Assembly: GCA_019359535.1 (NCBI GenBank)
Contig: JAHHHE010000009.1
Coordinates: 1-51,807 of the forward strand
DNA from: Gloeocapsa sp. UFS-A4-WI-NPMV-4B04
GTDB taxonomy: Bacteria; Cyanobacteriota; Cyanobacteriia; Cyanobacteriales; Chroococcidiopsidaceae
Direction: 5' to 3'
Length of the DNA stretch: 51,807 nt
Under the pieces are notes generated by a model that was not told the DNA's origin, ran no database searches, and saw nothing but the letters and a program-made list of their open reading frames with translations. The position numbers and the translations under genes are program-made. This document shows, piece by piece, positions 1 through 7,559 of this stretch. Within the stretch, counting starts at the first letter, position 1; each line of letters starts with the position of its first letter.

Positions 1-109
1 AGTACAGTACCTGATTCCACCACAGGTGAGATCCATGAGAATTCTTTGAGATGCATTCCTACTCAGTACGCTCAGGGGATAATCTTCGATATTTTACTTG
101 CTTTTACGC

Positions 110-253
110 TTAACCGAACCGTATTGCATAACCAATGCTTTTGAGAGTATTAACTACACAGGAAAAATCCAGTATATTACACCTGCCACTGTCACGAACC
201 TCTGCCAATGCTTCCATCAAGTTGTAGGGAAGTTCATCTTTAATTAGAGTCAT
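110..253 (-). CDS. small hypothetical protein, 47 aa
   Basis: Short open frame on the minus strand, starting MTLIKDELPYN and ending YAIRFG. An AAGGTG ribosome-binding-like element lies about 7 nt before the ATG. The middle reads EVRDSGRCNILDF, a pattern that reminds me of small phage proteins of the DUF5049 kind (arginine-x-Ser-Gly-x-x-Asn followed by Asp/Phe); this is a memory-based resemblance only. It lies downstream of the HNH endonuclease gene and an 80-aa gene on the same strand, so the three may be one transcript. Function unknown. Confidence 0.5.
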   Translation of the reverse strand: MTLIKDELPYNLMEALAEVRDSGRCNILDFSCVVNTLKSIGYAIRFG

Positions 254-277
254 CTGTTTCACCTTATACGGCAAGCA

Positions 278-520
278 TTACTCTAGAACATTTCCATTGT
301 CATTACTTTTGACTTCTACCACCTTGACATTAAATCCTGACCACTCAGTAACAGTGAACCCAACATTTACTTCTTCAGGGAACCGCACCGCCATTTTCTC
401 CCAAGCCGACTCTTCATTTTGAGCCATGATGTAGTACCCCTGTCTAGCTGTCAGGTCGTCGTGACCAATACATTCATGGGAATAGTTGGCGTTGCGCGTA
501 CATCTGTATTCTTTCTGCAT
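278..520 (-). CDS. hypothetical protein, 80 aa
   Basis: I do not recognise this protein. It is soluble-looking, with no signal peptide or membrane segment, and has two cysteines near the N terminus (CTRNANYSHEC), followed by a mixed region ending KVVEVKSNDNGN. A frame exists five codons upstream from a TTG, but the ATG at 520 has a GAGGA element 8 nt before it, so I chose the ATG. It sits 25 nt downstream of the HNH endonuclease gene on the same strand and is probably co-transcribed with it. Confidence 0.6.
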   Translation of the reverse strand: MQKEYRCTRNANYSHECIGHDDLTARQGYYIMAQNEESAWEKMAVRFPEEVNVGFTVTEWSGFNVKVVEVKSNDNGNVLE

Positions 521-545
521 TTGCTCAATCCTCAATCTTTAATGT

Positions 546-1574
546 TCAAAATGCTCTTGGATACTCAAACTCTGGCGACCAGCTGGTGTTGATTAACCGT
601 CCCGTTATTGCCTGTACATAGTTGTTCCACAGAAAGCGCACTCTTTGCTCTGAATTCTTGCCAGTTTGTTGAATGATTGTTTCTCGCAGAGGATGAAGGC
701 TACTACCTAAAAAGTCGTTTCTCTGTTGTAGACGCTCAAGAAAACGTCGGTGGGGCATCCTATCAAATTTGCCTTTCTTGCCACGATTGCAGTTCTTACA
801 AGCTAGTACAAGGTTCCAAACGCCATCAATAGGGTCAGCAATCCCGTAATTACTCAGGACGTGCGGGAAAAAGTGATCTACATCTGCTAGATTTTCCGCC
901 TTCTCGTCAATCGAGATGTCATCAAAGCAATAAAAGCACTTGCCTTTCTGGTAGCCGCTAAGAGCATCGCGGCAGGAAGTGATAGCAGTCCGGCGACGGT
1001 TGCCAGTGAACAGCAAGCCCAAATCGTTGTCGTAGCTAACCACGATGAGATTGCGAGATATGTTAAGCTCCCACGCCGTCTCGACCAGCCGCCATCTAGC
1101 TTCCACTTCATAAGGTAGATTGCGATACTGGTAACGCTCTACCACCTCAAGCAAGTTATTCGTCAGGGCGATGCCTTTGTTGCTGCTTCGTCGTTCGTCA
1201 GTAAAGAAGCGCACGGGCAGCTCTCCTCTATTGACGTTATGGAATGCATTAATCACGTTATTGAAACCGAGCTTGACCGTTGCATCAATCAGTTCATCAA
1301 TAGTAATGTTTCCAGCGTTGAACTCCCGGCACTTATCAAGAAATCTACTCGATGAAGAAATGATTTGTTTATCGCACACACGCAGATGTTCACTGAGGTG
1401 GCGGGAGAACGGCAATGCTAGTTCCTTTAAGGTGATGAATGTTTTGCCTGCGCTCGCCAGTTCTAGTAGGGATTTCGCCAGAGCAAACTTATACGAGGCA
1501 ACATTCTCACCGTAAAGAATGATTGACCGCCAGTAGCTTTCGAGAGTGAGGTCTACCCCGATAAAATCTGTCAT
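546..1574 (-). CDS. HNH endonuclease domain protein
   Basis: A 342-residue protein. The C-terminal half carries a zinc-bound HNH nuclease: a CFYC pair at 213-216, the DH pair at 233-234 with the general-base His, an Asn at 254, and a second pair CKNC at 259-262 followed by Asn263. The N-terminal 200 residues are mainly helical and contain YGENVASYKFALAK (21-34), a phrase I associate with a family of bacterial HNH proteins of unknown target. DNA cleavage is the expected activity, and either a mobile-element or a defence role fits the neighbourhood. The gene is transcribed away from a 16-bp palindrome and towards two small genes. Nuclease call firm; biological role open. Confidence 0.85.
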   Translation of the reverse strand: MTDFIGVDLTLESYWRSIILYGENVASYKFALAKSLLELASAGKTFITLKELALPFSRHLSEHLRVCDKQIISSSSRFLDKCREFNAGNITIDELIDATVKLGFNNVINAFHNVNRGELPVRFFTDERRSSNKGIALTNNLLEVVERYQYRNLPYEVEARWRLVETAWELNISRNLIVVSYDNDLGLLFTGNRRRTAITSCRDALSGYQKGKCFYCFDDISIDEKAENLADVDHFFPHVLSNYGIADPIDGVWNLVLACKNCNRGKKGKFDRMPHRRFLERLQQRNDFLGSSLHPLRETIIQQTGKNSEQRVRFLWNNYVQAITGRLINTSWSPEFEYPRAF

Positions 1575-1666
1575 CTCATACCAGATAACAATAAGTCTTG
1601 GAACTAAACTATCCTCCGAAGCTTAACTAAGCCCACAGGGTAAATACATACAAATAACTTGATTAT

Positions 1667-1682
1667 ACATAGTATACTATGT
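1667..1682. promoter_or_regulatory. 16-bp perfect palindrome between divergent genes
   Basis: ACATAGTATACTATGT is its own reverse complement. It lies about 90 bp upstream of the minus-strand HNH gene and about 115 bp upstream of the plus-strand small-gene train, in an AT-rich intergenic region. This is the position and form expected of an operator for a dimeric repressor. No repressor gene is seen in the window, and the binding role is inference. Confidence 0.45.
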
Positions 1683-1795
1683 GGAATGAATGAGTAGGCG
1701 TAGGGTGAAACCTACGCTAAGGGCTAACGCTCTTTCCGGTCAAGTCAGAAGCGAGCGCCCAATTCCCTACATAACATTTCAGGAATTCACTAACT

Positions 1796-2086
1796 ATGAA
1801 AGCACAAGTTTACATCAACCGTCACATTGTTGCTGCAAACAAAAAAGCAACTAAGGAAACAGGCGTGGAAGTGGATAATCCAGCTATTACTATTAATACT
1901 TACCGAGGTGTGATGTATGCCAAGGAGATTGAGTTCACCTGTGGTTGCAGACTCATTCAGGATGCTACAAATGCTCGGTGTTCTGGTGCAACTATTTGGG
2001 CAGAAGCAGAGTTTGAGTCTTTGGTGCTCGATGGGGTGAAAGCTGACAGGGCGGTGTTTGAAAAATCACCTCATTTAATTAATTAG
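1796..2086 (+). CDS. hypothetical protein, 96 aa
   Basis: Unrecognised soluble protein beginning MKAQVYINRHIVAANKKATK. Three cysteines sit in a short stretch (FTCGCRLIQDATNARCSG, about 48-65), which could bind metal, although the spacing is not that of a standard zinc ribbon. A weak AGGA element lies about 13 nt before the ATG. It is the first gene of a plus-strand series of very small genes running to about 4.9 kb, which together look like phage or plasmid cargo rather than core genes. Confidence 0.6.
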   Translation: MKAQVYINRHIVAANKKATKETGVEVDNPAITINTYRGVMYAKEIEFTCGCRLIQDATNARCSGATIWAEAEFESLVLDGVKADRAVFEKSPHLIN

Positions 2087-2099
2087 AATAACATTTCGG

Positions 2100-2122
2100 G
2101 CAGGTGAAACTATGCCACCTGC
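2100..2122. other. hairpin between two small genes
   Basis: GCAGGTG and CACCTGC form a 7-bp stem around a 9-nt loop, 14 nt after the stop of the 96-aa gene and before the ribosome-binding site of the next gene. There is no run of T after it, so it is more likely a processing or attenuation element than a strong terminator. Confidence 0.35.
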
Positions 2123-2149
2123 TCATTATTCACGAATAGGAAAGAAACA

Positions 2150-2362
2150 ATGGATGAAAAAGAAGTAAAAGAAAAATTTATGCTGGGAATGGAGATGTTT
2201 AAAAATGGAATGCCCCAGCCGATAAATCGAGAGCAAAGAATTGAATCATTGGGGTGGAGACACGCTAAGGCATCGGCTACTGATCTAGAGCTTACCCTTG
2301 AAACAGTCATTGAAGCCTATTGTGAGAAAGGTTATCAAGATAAAATCCCAAACGAGCATTGA
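2150..2362 (+). CDS. hypothetical protein, 70 aa
   Basis: Small highly charged protein starting MDEKEVKEKFMLGMEMFKNG and ending CEKGYQDKIPNEH. It appears all-helical, with no known motif. A good AGGAAAG element precedes the ATG by about 7 nt. It is part of the small-gene train; the next gene starts about 270 nt on, and the gap carries only tiny frames. Confidence 0.6.
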   Translation: MDEKEVKEKFMLGMEMFKNGMPQPINREQRIESLGWRHAKASATDLELTLETVIEAYCEKGYQDKIPNEH

Positions 2363-2631
2363 GCATGGAAGGTGAGAAAATGACAGCGCTCATATTGGGG
2401 TTTCGTGATTTTAAATAAACACAGAAAAGGTATAGCTGCACTACATTTTTATGAGTTGTTCATTTATGTGGACGACCTTATTCACCTGGAAAATGAGTCA
2501 ACATAAATACGAGAAGAAGTAAAAGAGGAGATTATACAAGCTATGAAAACTTTAGCTTATAGGATTCCTTGATTTTGAGTGGCAGAATTGCTTGGGCATT
2601 ACTTTAGTTAACATCCAAATGTTGGTGAAAA

Positions 2632-2778
2632 ATGATTAGTGAAATTGTTCAGGACTTTTTAGCTAGGCACGGAGACGAAACTCATACTGGTCAGGAATGG
2701 GAAAATTTAGCGGCTAGTGAGGGCTTAGATGAAGATGCCATCAATGAGTTAATGACGTATCTAGACGATTATCATTGA
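2632..2778 (+). CDS. small hypothetical protein, 48 aa
   Basis: Frame of 49 codons including stop: MISEIVQDFLARHGDETHTG at the start and LMTYLDDYH at the end. It is acidic, and the pattern suggests two or three helices with no membrane segment. Base use matches the small genes on both sides and the reading direction is the same, which supports a real gene. Function unknown. Confidence 0.5.
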   Translation: MISEIVQDFLARHGDETHTGQEWENLAASEGLDEDAINELMTYLDDYH

Positions 2779-2847
2779 GTATTTTGTCTTCCAAAGAGAG
2801 CGATTATCTCTAGTTATTTATTAGGTTAGTTTAGGTGATTCAATTCT

Positions 2848-3075
2848 ATGAGAAATCTTCACGATTTAGGATACTTTGAGCGTCAAATGCTCATCGATAG
2901 AGTAGGGAGAGCGATTGCTAAAGCTCCAGGTTGGCAAGTTGAGACCAATAGCAATATTCTTGAATCTACCAACCCTCGATTGCGCTCTTATGCAAATTTA
3001 GCAAGTGTTGTGATTGAAGAAATTGAAGCTTATACAGCGGAAATTGGTGAAGAAGAGAATGACAGCATTAACTAG
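2848..3075 (+). CDS. hypothetical protein, 75 aa
   Basis: Starts MRNLHDLGYFERQMLIDRVG and ends with an acidic tail EIGEEENDSIN. The body looks like two amphipathic helices, with no cysteines and no recognised motif. The ribosome-binding site is weak (AGGTGA about 10 nt upstream). It belongs to the same plus-strand train of small genes. Confidence 0.55.
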   Translation: MRNLHDLGYFERQMLIDRVGRAIAKAPGWQVETNSNILESTNPRLRSYANLASVVIEEIEAYTAEIGEEENDSIN

Positions 3076-3350
3076 AGGTCAATGAATAGAAATTGAAACA
3101 AATAGTTACCAGTCATTGGCAAAATAGCTTTGGTATTAACTTAAAGAGGTAAAAACATATGGAACGAAACGCTGAATGAAAATGTACTGGAAATTCGCTG
3201 AGGAGACGTTATTGGTTAACAAATAAAAAAATGAAGCACCTTAAACAAATACGGGAGAATTACAATGGCGCTCTTTAAAGCTGAGATTATAAGGTGTATG
3301 AGTACCGTAGCGTTTTAAAAATTTATTCACTCTTAATTGGAAACAAGAAA

Positions 3351-3566
3351 ATGGGTAGACAAAAGCTTTTAAATTCTGCCCGCAATTTTGGTGCCGAAGC
3401 TAGAGCTAATCAAAGATCCTCATTCATGACTAAAGATGATAGAGAAGACTTGATTCATACTGCTGGCGTATCAAAATGGGGTGATATACCCGAAGAATTA
3501 CGAGAAGAACTGCAAGCAGCATTTTATGCTGGTTTTCAGGCAGAGTCTAAAAACTACTTTAGCTAA
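3351..3566 (+). CDS. hypothetical protein, 71 aa
   Basis: The frame is open from a GTG at 3294, but the first 19 residues (hydrophobic, with no ribosome-binding site) look unlike the rest. The ATG at 3351, giving MGRQKLLNSARNFGAEARAN, is the better start. The protein has a central acidic helix and a DIPEELREELQAAF segment. I do not recognise it. Same strand and style as its neighbours, and it ends 67 nt before the HD-domain gene. Confidence 0.55.
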   Translation: MGRQKLLNSARNFGAEARANQRSSFMTKDDREDLIHTAGVSKWGDIPEELREELQAAFYAGFQAESKNYFS

Positions 3567-3633
3567 TTTATGTCTACAGCTTTATTTTGTGAAAAGTTTG
3601 TGCGTCCGGGTTTCTCGCACACCATAAGGTTAT

Positions 3634-4059
3634 ATGAGTAATTTAAAAAAAGCAATTTCAATAGCAACTTCCGCTCACGAAAGTCAAGTGGACAAAGGGG
3701 GTAAGCCCTATATACAGCATCCACTTAGAGTAATGAAACAAATGATGTTTGATGCAGCACGGATTGTTGCTGTACTGCATGATGTAATTGAAGATTCTGA
3801 TTATAGTTTTGACGATCTGGTAGCAGCGGGATTTAGCGAGGAAATTGTATGCGCGATTGTTGTGCTGACTCGCGCAACGGGCGAATCCTACAACTCGTAT
3901 TTGCAACGAATCAAAACTAATCCAATTGCGCTCGCTGTAAAGCTTGCAGATTTACAAGACAACATGGATTTGACTCGCTTGCCAACTATTACAGAAAAAG
4001 ATATTGAACGCCAGAAAAAATATTATATTGCAGTGACTATATTAACAAATAATGAATAA
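3634..4059 (+). CDS. HD-domain (p)ppGpp hydrolase-like protein (small alarmone hydrolase type)
   Basis: A 141-residue single-domain HD phosphohydrolase. Residues fitting the MESH1/SpoT hydrolase metal and catalytic set are present: His29 in YIQHPLRV, His49-Asp50 and Glu53-Asp54 in HDVIEDSD, and Asp106 with Asn110 in VKLADLQDN. The Glu-Asp pair marks hydrolases rather than degenerate synthetase partners, and no synthetase domain is present. The expected reaction is removal of the 3'-pyrophosphate from (p)ppGpp or a related nucleotide; the substrate is inferred from the family. The gene overlaps the next one by 8 nt, indicating translational coupling. Its position in a small-gene cassette suggests a role tied to a mobile element or defence rather than the main stringent response. 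Confidence 0.8.
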   Translation: MSNLKKAISIATSAHESQVDKGGKPYIQHPLRVMKQMMFDAARIVAVLHDVIEDSDYSFDDLVAAGFSEEIVCAIVVLTRATGESYNSYLQRIKTNPIALAVKLADLQDNMDLTRLPTITEKDIERQKKYYIAVTILTNNE

Positions 4060-4285
4060 GTCTAAACAGCAACAGTGGAATGAAGAACATCCTGATGTAG
4101 TCCAAAAAGCTCAACAGGAATACAACAAAAAAAGACCTATTTGGTCATTTCGCCCTACGCCAGAAAACTTGGAATGGTTAGAGGAGGAGCGCTGGCTAGA
4201 CGAAAATTGTAAGCCCGAAAGCGATGCTTCCCTACTGAACCGAAAACTAGAAAAGTTAAAAAAATTAGAATCTCAGGGTTATTAA
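4052..4285 (+). CDS. hypothetical protein, 77 aa, coupled to the HD hydrolase
   Basis: The ATG lies inside the last codons of the HD-domain gene (8-nt overlap), so its translation is probably coupled to it. The protein is strongly charged and Trp-rich (QQQWNEEHPDVVQKAQQEYN, then PIWSFRPTPENLEWLEEERW) and ends in a Lys/Leu-rich helix. Its PTPENLEWLEEER segment resembles the small ribbon-helix-like or helical regulators often seen next to toxins, but I cannot place it in a family. Confidence 0.6.
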   Translation: MNKSKQQQWNEEHPDVVQKAQQEYNKKRPIWSFRPTPENLEWLEEERWLDENCKPESDASLLNRKLEKLKKLESQGY

Positions 4286-4301
4286 TTTTAACTAATAGGT
4301 A

Positions 4302-4787
4302 ATGAGTGACAATTTAGATAGACTGTTAGCCCTGTTAAGGGCAGAAGCCGACTTAATTGACAAAATTCGTGGAAGTTCTCCATTCCGCTATAAGAGTATA
4401 CAACGGTTAGTTATAGAAAATGGAAAACCTTTTTTAAAAAGAGTTGATTCTACACCGTTCAAAGGTAAACCTAAGTCATGCAATGAATACTGTTTTAAAG
4501 TGTTGTGGAATTACCCGCAACTAAGATACTGTGAGGGATTTGCTATCGATGATGACCTGACGATAGCAATATCTCATGCTTGGTTAGTCAATAATACATT
4601 TGAAGTCATTGACCCTACGTGGACTGGAAAAAGGTTTACTGGCTGCACTTATTTTGGCGTAGTTTTCAATAACGATTTTGTAGTAGATTTTGTCACTCAG
4701 ACAAAACACTATGGAATTCTAAATAGTGATTATTTGAATAACTACCAACTTTTACGAGAAGGGTTTCCGGCTCACGCACTACGCTAA
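4302..4787 (+). CDS. transglutaminase-like/papain-fold small protein of unknown role
   Basis: A 161-residue protein with no signal peptide. It has an ordered Cys-His-Asp pattern: CEGFAI with Cys77, ISHAWLV with His92, and VIDPTW with Asp104. This spacing and the HAW and DPTW contexts are typical of the transglutaminase-like papain fold, seen in phage and bacterial proteins that act as peptidases, deamidases or amide transferases. The N-terminal 60 residues are helical and basic. It follows the coupled HD gene by 16 nt and probably shares its transcript. The fold assignment is inference from three motifs; the substrate is unknown. Confidence 0.6.
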   Translation: MSDNLDRLLALLRAEADLIDKIRGSSPFRYKSIQRLVIENGKPFLKRVDSTPFKGKPKSCNEYCFKVLWNYPQLRYCEGFAIDDDLTIAISHAWLVNNTFEVIDPTWTGKRFTGCTYFGVVFNNDFVVDFVTQTKHYGILNSDYLNNYQLLREGFPAHALR

Positions 4788-4820
4788 TTGCTCAAGAGCA
4801 CTGTCTCTTTCCAAATCCAA

Positions 4821-4949
4821 ATGCTTTCTTGTCAGCCAGGTATTGTTGAGGGTTACGTAGATAATCGCTCAACCGTAAAGTTGCCTAACGAGCGCGGAGA
4901 AATTGAATATAACACTGAAGAGCGCTCTCACCCAAGCGTTATGCAGTAA
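4821..4949 (+). CDS. possible small protein, 42 aa
   Basis: A 43-codon frame (MLSCQPGIVEGYVDNRST to HPSVMQ) in the same direction as the preceding train, 33 nt after its last clear gene. No good ribosome-binding site is seen. The composition looks coding-like, but the length makes this weak. Confidence 0.3.
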   Translation: MLSCQPGIVEGYVDNRSTVKLPNERGEIEYNTEERSHPSVMQ

Positions 4950-5083
4950 GTGCTAGCTAATATAAGGGCATAAATTAAATTAGTGGTCAAAACCGCCCTT
5001 AAAAGGGACTGATAAATTCATGCTTGACCCTGCACACTACCGAAGAAAGAAAAAGTCAAATTCACACTCTCTTCAGAGAATTT

Positions 5084-5222
5084 AAGCTGATATTCATGTG
5101 TTCTTTACCTGAAAGCAGAATGCACTGATTAAACTATGTATATATACGGGCAATAACTATACCAAACTTTTATAAATTAACTGCTAAAACGTCTTTAGAG
5201 ATAATCCTCTAGAGGCGTTTTG
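5084..5222 (+). repeat. structured repeat, copy A
   Basis: About 140 bp that recurs with roughly 80% identity at 5954-6094. Shared blocks are TTCTTTACCT, CAGAATGCACT, ACTATGTATATATACGGG and TTAACTGC. It ends with a hairpin at 5186-5221: AAAACGTCTTTAGAG, a 6-nt loop, then CTCTAGAGGCGTTTT (15-bp stem, 13 Watson-Crick pairs and 2 G-U). No coding frame runs through it. It could be a terminator, a structured RNA or the end of a small mobile unit. Confidence 0.7.
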
Positions 5223-5295
5223 GCATGGAAGTCTTAGAACCAAATATTCAAGAAATCTAAAATATTAGTCAGCCACAGCCACACAATCAAAATGA

Positions 5296-5451
5296 TTAGA
5301 GCCTGTTTTTTTTAGGGAAGAACGTTTCTTGCTCATAGGGGTCATCATCAACAATTTCTTTACGAATCCACTCTTGCACGTTGGACTGAAGAGAATGCAC
5401 TACAGCAAAAATTGTTAGGAAAAACTGGTTAAAGGTTTGGGTTGAAATCAT
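5296..5451 (-). CDS. small hypothetical protein, 51 aa
   Basis: Minus-strand frame of 52 codons: it starts MISTQTFNQFFLTIFAVVHS and ends FFPKKNRL. The N-terminal 20 residues are hydrophobic enough for a membrane anchor or signal-like helix. The rest is charged (EWIRKEIVDDDPYEQETF). It lies between the two copies of the 140-bp repeat. Unrecognised. Confidence 0.45.
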   Translation of the reverse strand: MISTQTFNQFFLTIFAVVHSLQSNVQEWIRKEIVDDDPYEQETFFPKKNRL

Positions 5452-5688
5452 GACTTACACAGGAGAGAACGTTCCTTATTGCTCTAAATCAAAGGTAAGT
5501 TATATTCTGCTAATCCTTAACTGGAGAAACTACTGAAATTAATATGAAGATTTGAAAAAGTAAAAATTATCAGGAGTGATGTGAATGGTGAGCGCCAAAT
5601 CTTCATGCAATTCTTCATTGTCTCTAAACCAAATCTGTAAGTTCAAAAGCCAATATAAAGGGGTCGCTATACCTGAAGTGGAAGAAAT

Positions 5689-5865
5689 ATGAAAAAGTTT
5701 GCAGTTATCATAGGCTTGCGGAGTTCTACAAATGTTATTGATGGTCCTGGTTGGACAGATGTTGATGTTGATAGCTACTACAACAGCGACGGCAAGTGCG
5801 TGCCGCCTCAATACCGTTCTCGCCATACACCAGAAGAAAGTGTTCACACCGTTACATCAAAGTGA
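5689..5865 (+). CDS. small, possibly exported protein, 58 aa
   Basis: Starts MKKFAVIIGL, which looks like the beginning of a signal peptide cut short, then a segment containing SYYNSDGKCVPPQYRS. That stretch matches a pattern found in short bacterial proteins (GYYRxDGTYVxPHYRS), which normally follow a full signal peptide. An AAGA-rich stretch precedes the ATG. The short hydrophobic start suggests a frameshifted or shortened family member. It lies between the two repeat copies. Confidence 0.45.
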   Translation: MKKFAVIIGLRSSTNVIDGPGWTDVDVDSYYNSDGKCVPPQYRSRHTPEESVHTVTSK

Positions 5866-5953
5866 ACACCTATTTCCATGTCCGAGCATCAGATAGTTCT
5901 TCCCTAAACCTACCTAGCATTTTGTAGGAGTTAATAATCTCTGCATTGAACTC

Positions 5954-6094
5954 AAGCTTATCTTCATATATTCTTTACCTAAAAACAGAATGCACTAATT
6001 AAACTATGTATATATACGGGTAATAACTATAATAAACTCTCATTAATTAACTGCCATAAAGCCTTTAGGGGATTATCTCTAGAGGCTTTATAGT
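5954..6094 (+). repeat. structured repeat, copy B
   Basis: Second copy of the element at 5084-5222, same orientation, 870 bp away. Its hairpin is at 6056-6091: ATAAAGCCTTTAGGG, loop GATTAT, CTCTAGAGGCTTTAT (15-bp stem, 13 Watson-Crick and 2 G-U pairs). Relative to copy A, two stem positions changed on both arms together (A-T to T-A and C-G to A-T), so pairing was kept. Confidence 0.7.
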
Positions 6095-6230
6095 ATAAAC
6101 GTTACCTTGAACTGGAAATTACAAATTATTAGAATCTTTTTTCATATCTTTTAATGCCTGTAATTTAAGTTTATCGGTACTTGTATTAAGTGGAGAGGAT
6201 TTTGTACTCCCAGAACGAGCGGCAATTGCG

Positions 6231-6368
6231 TTGTCTCGAAAGGCAGACCTTGAAGCTTTACGCGATCGCCTTTTATTTGAATTAAATTTAGGTAAACAAG
6301 CTCCTGGATGCAAAACTGCTCAAAAAGTTATCAATTGTTTCATTACAGAATTAACAAACTCCCAATAG
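6231..6368 (+). CDS. possible small gene or gene fragment, 45 aa
   Basis: A plus-strand frame reading SRKADLEALRDRLLFELNLG then KTAQKVINCFITEL is clearly non-random, with helix-forming composition, but has no ATG. The only nearby starts are a TTG at 6231 or codons further upstream in a frame that stays open. It is either a short TTG-started gene or the 3' end of a decayed gene. Confidence 0.3.
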   Translation: MSRKADLEALRDRLLFELNLGKQAPGCKTAQKVINCFITELTNSQ

Positions 6369-6475
6369 GCGTTTTCTGAATTCGCCAACGGTGTCCTCGC
6401 TACTTTTGCCCCTAATTTGAGCAGCGGGTAAGCATCACAGCTACCATCTGCTTTAGTCTTTTGATGGAATTAACC

Positions 6476-6504
6476 GAATATACTACCTGTTTTGTAGTAT
6501 ATTC
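6476..6504. promoter_or_regulatory. inverted repeat upstream of a DUF29 gene
   Basis: GAATATACTAC and GTAGTATATTC are perfect 11-bp arms around a 7-nt spacer CTGTTTT, and a further GTAGTATA follows directly. It lies 33 bp before the start of the first DUF29 gene, so it is placed to act as an operator or as a 5' leader hairpin. The function is inferred from position. Confidence 0.45.
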
Positions 6505-6536
6505 GTAGTATAAATTGGAGTGAGGTGTTAGGGTCA

Positions 6537-7184
6537 ATGATGGATGAGATGTTAAATGATAATCTGCCGCCAATATGGGAACGAAACTCTTCAGATTGGC
6601 TAATAGATTTGGCACTGCGATTAAAGGCATTGGAGCAAGAGCCGTCTGGTAATCCGGCTGCTGCCATTGAAGTCTGGCATCAAGTTATCCTGCTGTCCCA
6701 AGCGGAACTACAGGATCTGCAACCATCACATCCCTCCGAAGCCTCACTATTTGACCAAGATTATTGCACTTGGGTAAAAGAACAAATCCGCCTATTACAC
6801 TTACGAAAGTTCGACCAGTTAGACCTAGAGCATTTACCAGATGAGTTGAACGACCTAGCTTGGTTGATTGAGCGAGAAATTGGAACCAATCTGGAAGTCA
6901 TCTGCAATCATTTACTCAAGTATAAATATGCGCGGGAATATTTAAACGATGAACCATGCTGCGATAGCTGGCGTACAACTTTGCTTAAGGCACGATGGCA
7001 GATTGCTGACGAGCTAGAAGCAAGCCCTAGCCTCCAGGATTATCCCGCTCAAGAATTGGATGAGCGGTATCAATTAGCGACGGAGCAGGTCTATCAAGAA
7101 ACCCAACTACTCGATGCTACGCTGCCCAAAAGCTGCCCTTGGACAGTTAACCAAATTCTCGACCAACACTGGCTGCCAGATTAA
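6537..7184 (+). CDS. DUF29 family protein with N-terminal extension
   Basis: A DUF29 domain covers about residues 75-215, shown by the typical order: DQDYCTWVKEQIRLLHLRKF, then LDLEHLPDELNDLAWLIERE, then HLLKYKYA, a SWRTTL-like step, and a C-terminal PKSCPWTVNQILDQHWLP. DUF29 proteins are 130-150 residues, so the first 70 are an unusual addition. I used the ATG at 6537; a GTG at 6525 is in frame. DUF29 genes occur in many copies in cyanobacteria and their function is unknown. A second member follows at 7560. Confidence 0.8.
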   Translation: MMDEMLNDNLPPIWERNSSDWLIDLALRLKALEQEPSGNPAAAIEVWHQVILLSQAELQDLQPSHPSEASLFDQDYCTWVKEQIRLLHLRKFDQLDLEHLPDELNDLAWLIEREIGTNLEVICNHLLKYKYAREYLNDEPCCDSWRTTLLKARWQIADELEASPSLQDYPAQELDERYQLATEQVYQETQLLDATLPKSCPWTVNQILDQHWLPD

Positions 7185-7559
7185 TTTAAGAATTGCGAAA
7201 ATTGTTTAAGCTTTACACAAAGCTCAGTTTACAAATACAATTTTTGTCCTTATGGGGGTTAAGCCGAGACAGCTGTAAAATTGTGTAATTAGGGCTGAAA
7301 ACCTGACTATGCAAAAGCTTGAAGATTTGCTACTCCAGACTAGATTTAATCGTAATTACACACGAAAAATTAAGTCTTTTCAAGACCATCTTGGAGTTTT
7401 TTACGTAGATTTGGCTTAATCCCTACTTAAACCCTATTAGGGCAATAGGAATGGCAAAGGGAAGCCCTTACAGCGGCGATAATACAGTTCTAATTAACGA
7501 TTGGCGCAACCGAAGTGTTGTTCGTTGGTGGGAGTTTTTGGGAGTAGGAGCGATCTCGC
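7185..7559 (+). other. intergenic stretch with two doubtful tiny frames
   Basis: Between the two DUF29 genes there are two plus-strand frames, 7309-7419 (36 codons, MQKLEDLLLQTRFN...) and 7451-7570 (39 codons, overlapping the next start by 11 nt). Neither has a convincing ribosome-binding site or a recognisable product. I see no strong terminator or repeat here. Confidence 0.3.

Noticed and set aside
5539..5847. 102-codon minus-strand frame
   Set aside because: Lies opposite the plus-strand 58-aa gene and its leader; composition is unlike a protein (runs of NINICPTR type) and it has no ribosome-binding site.
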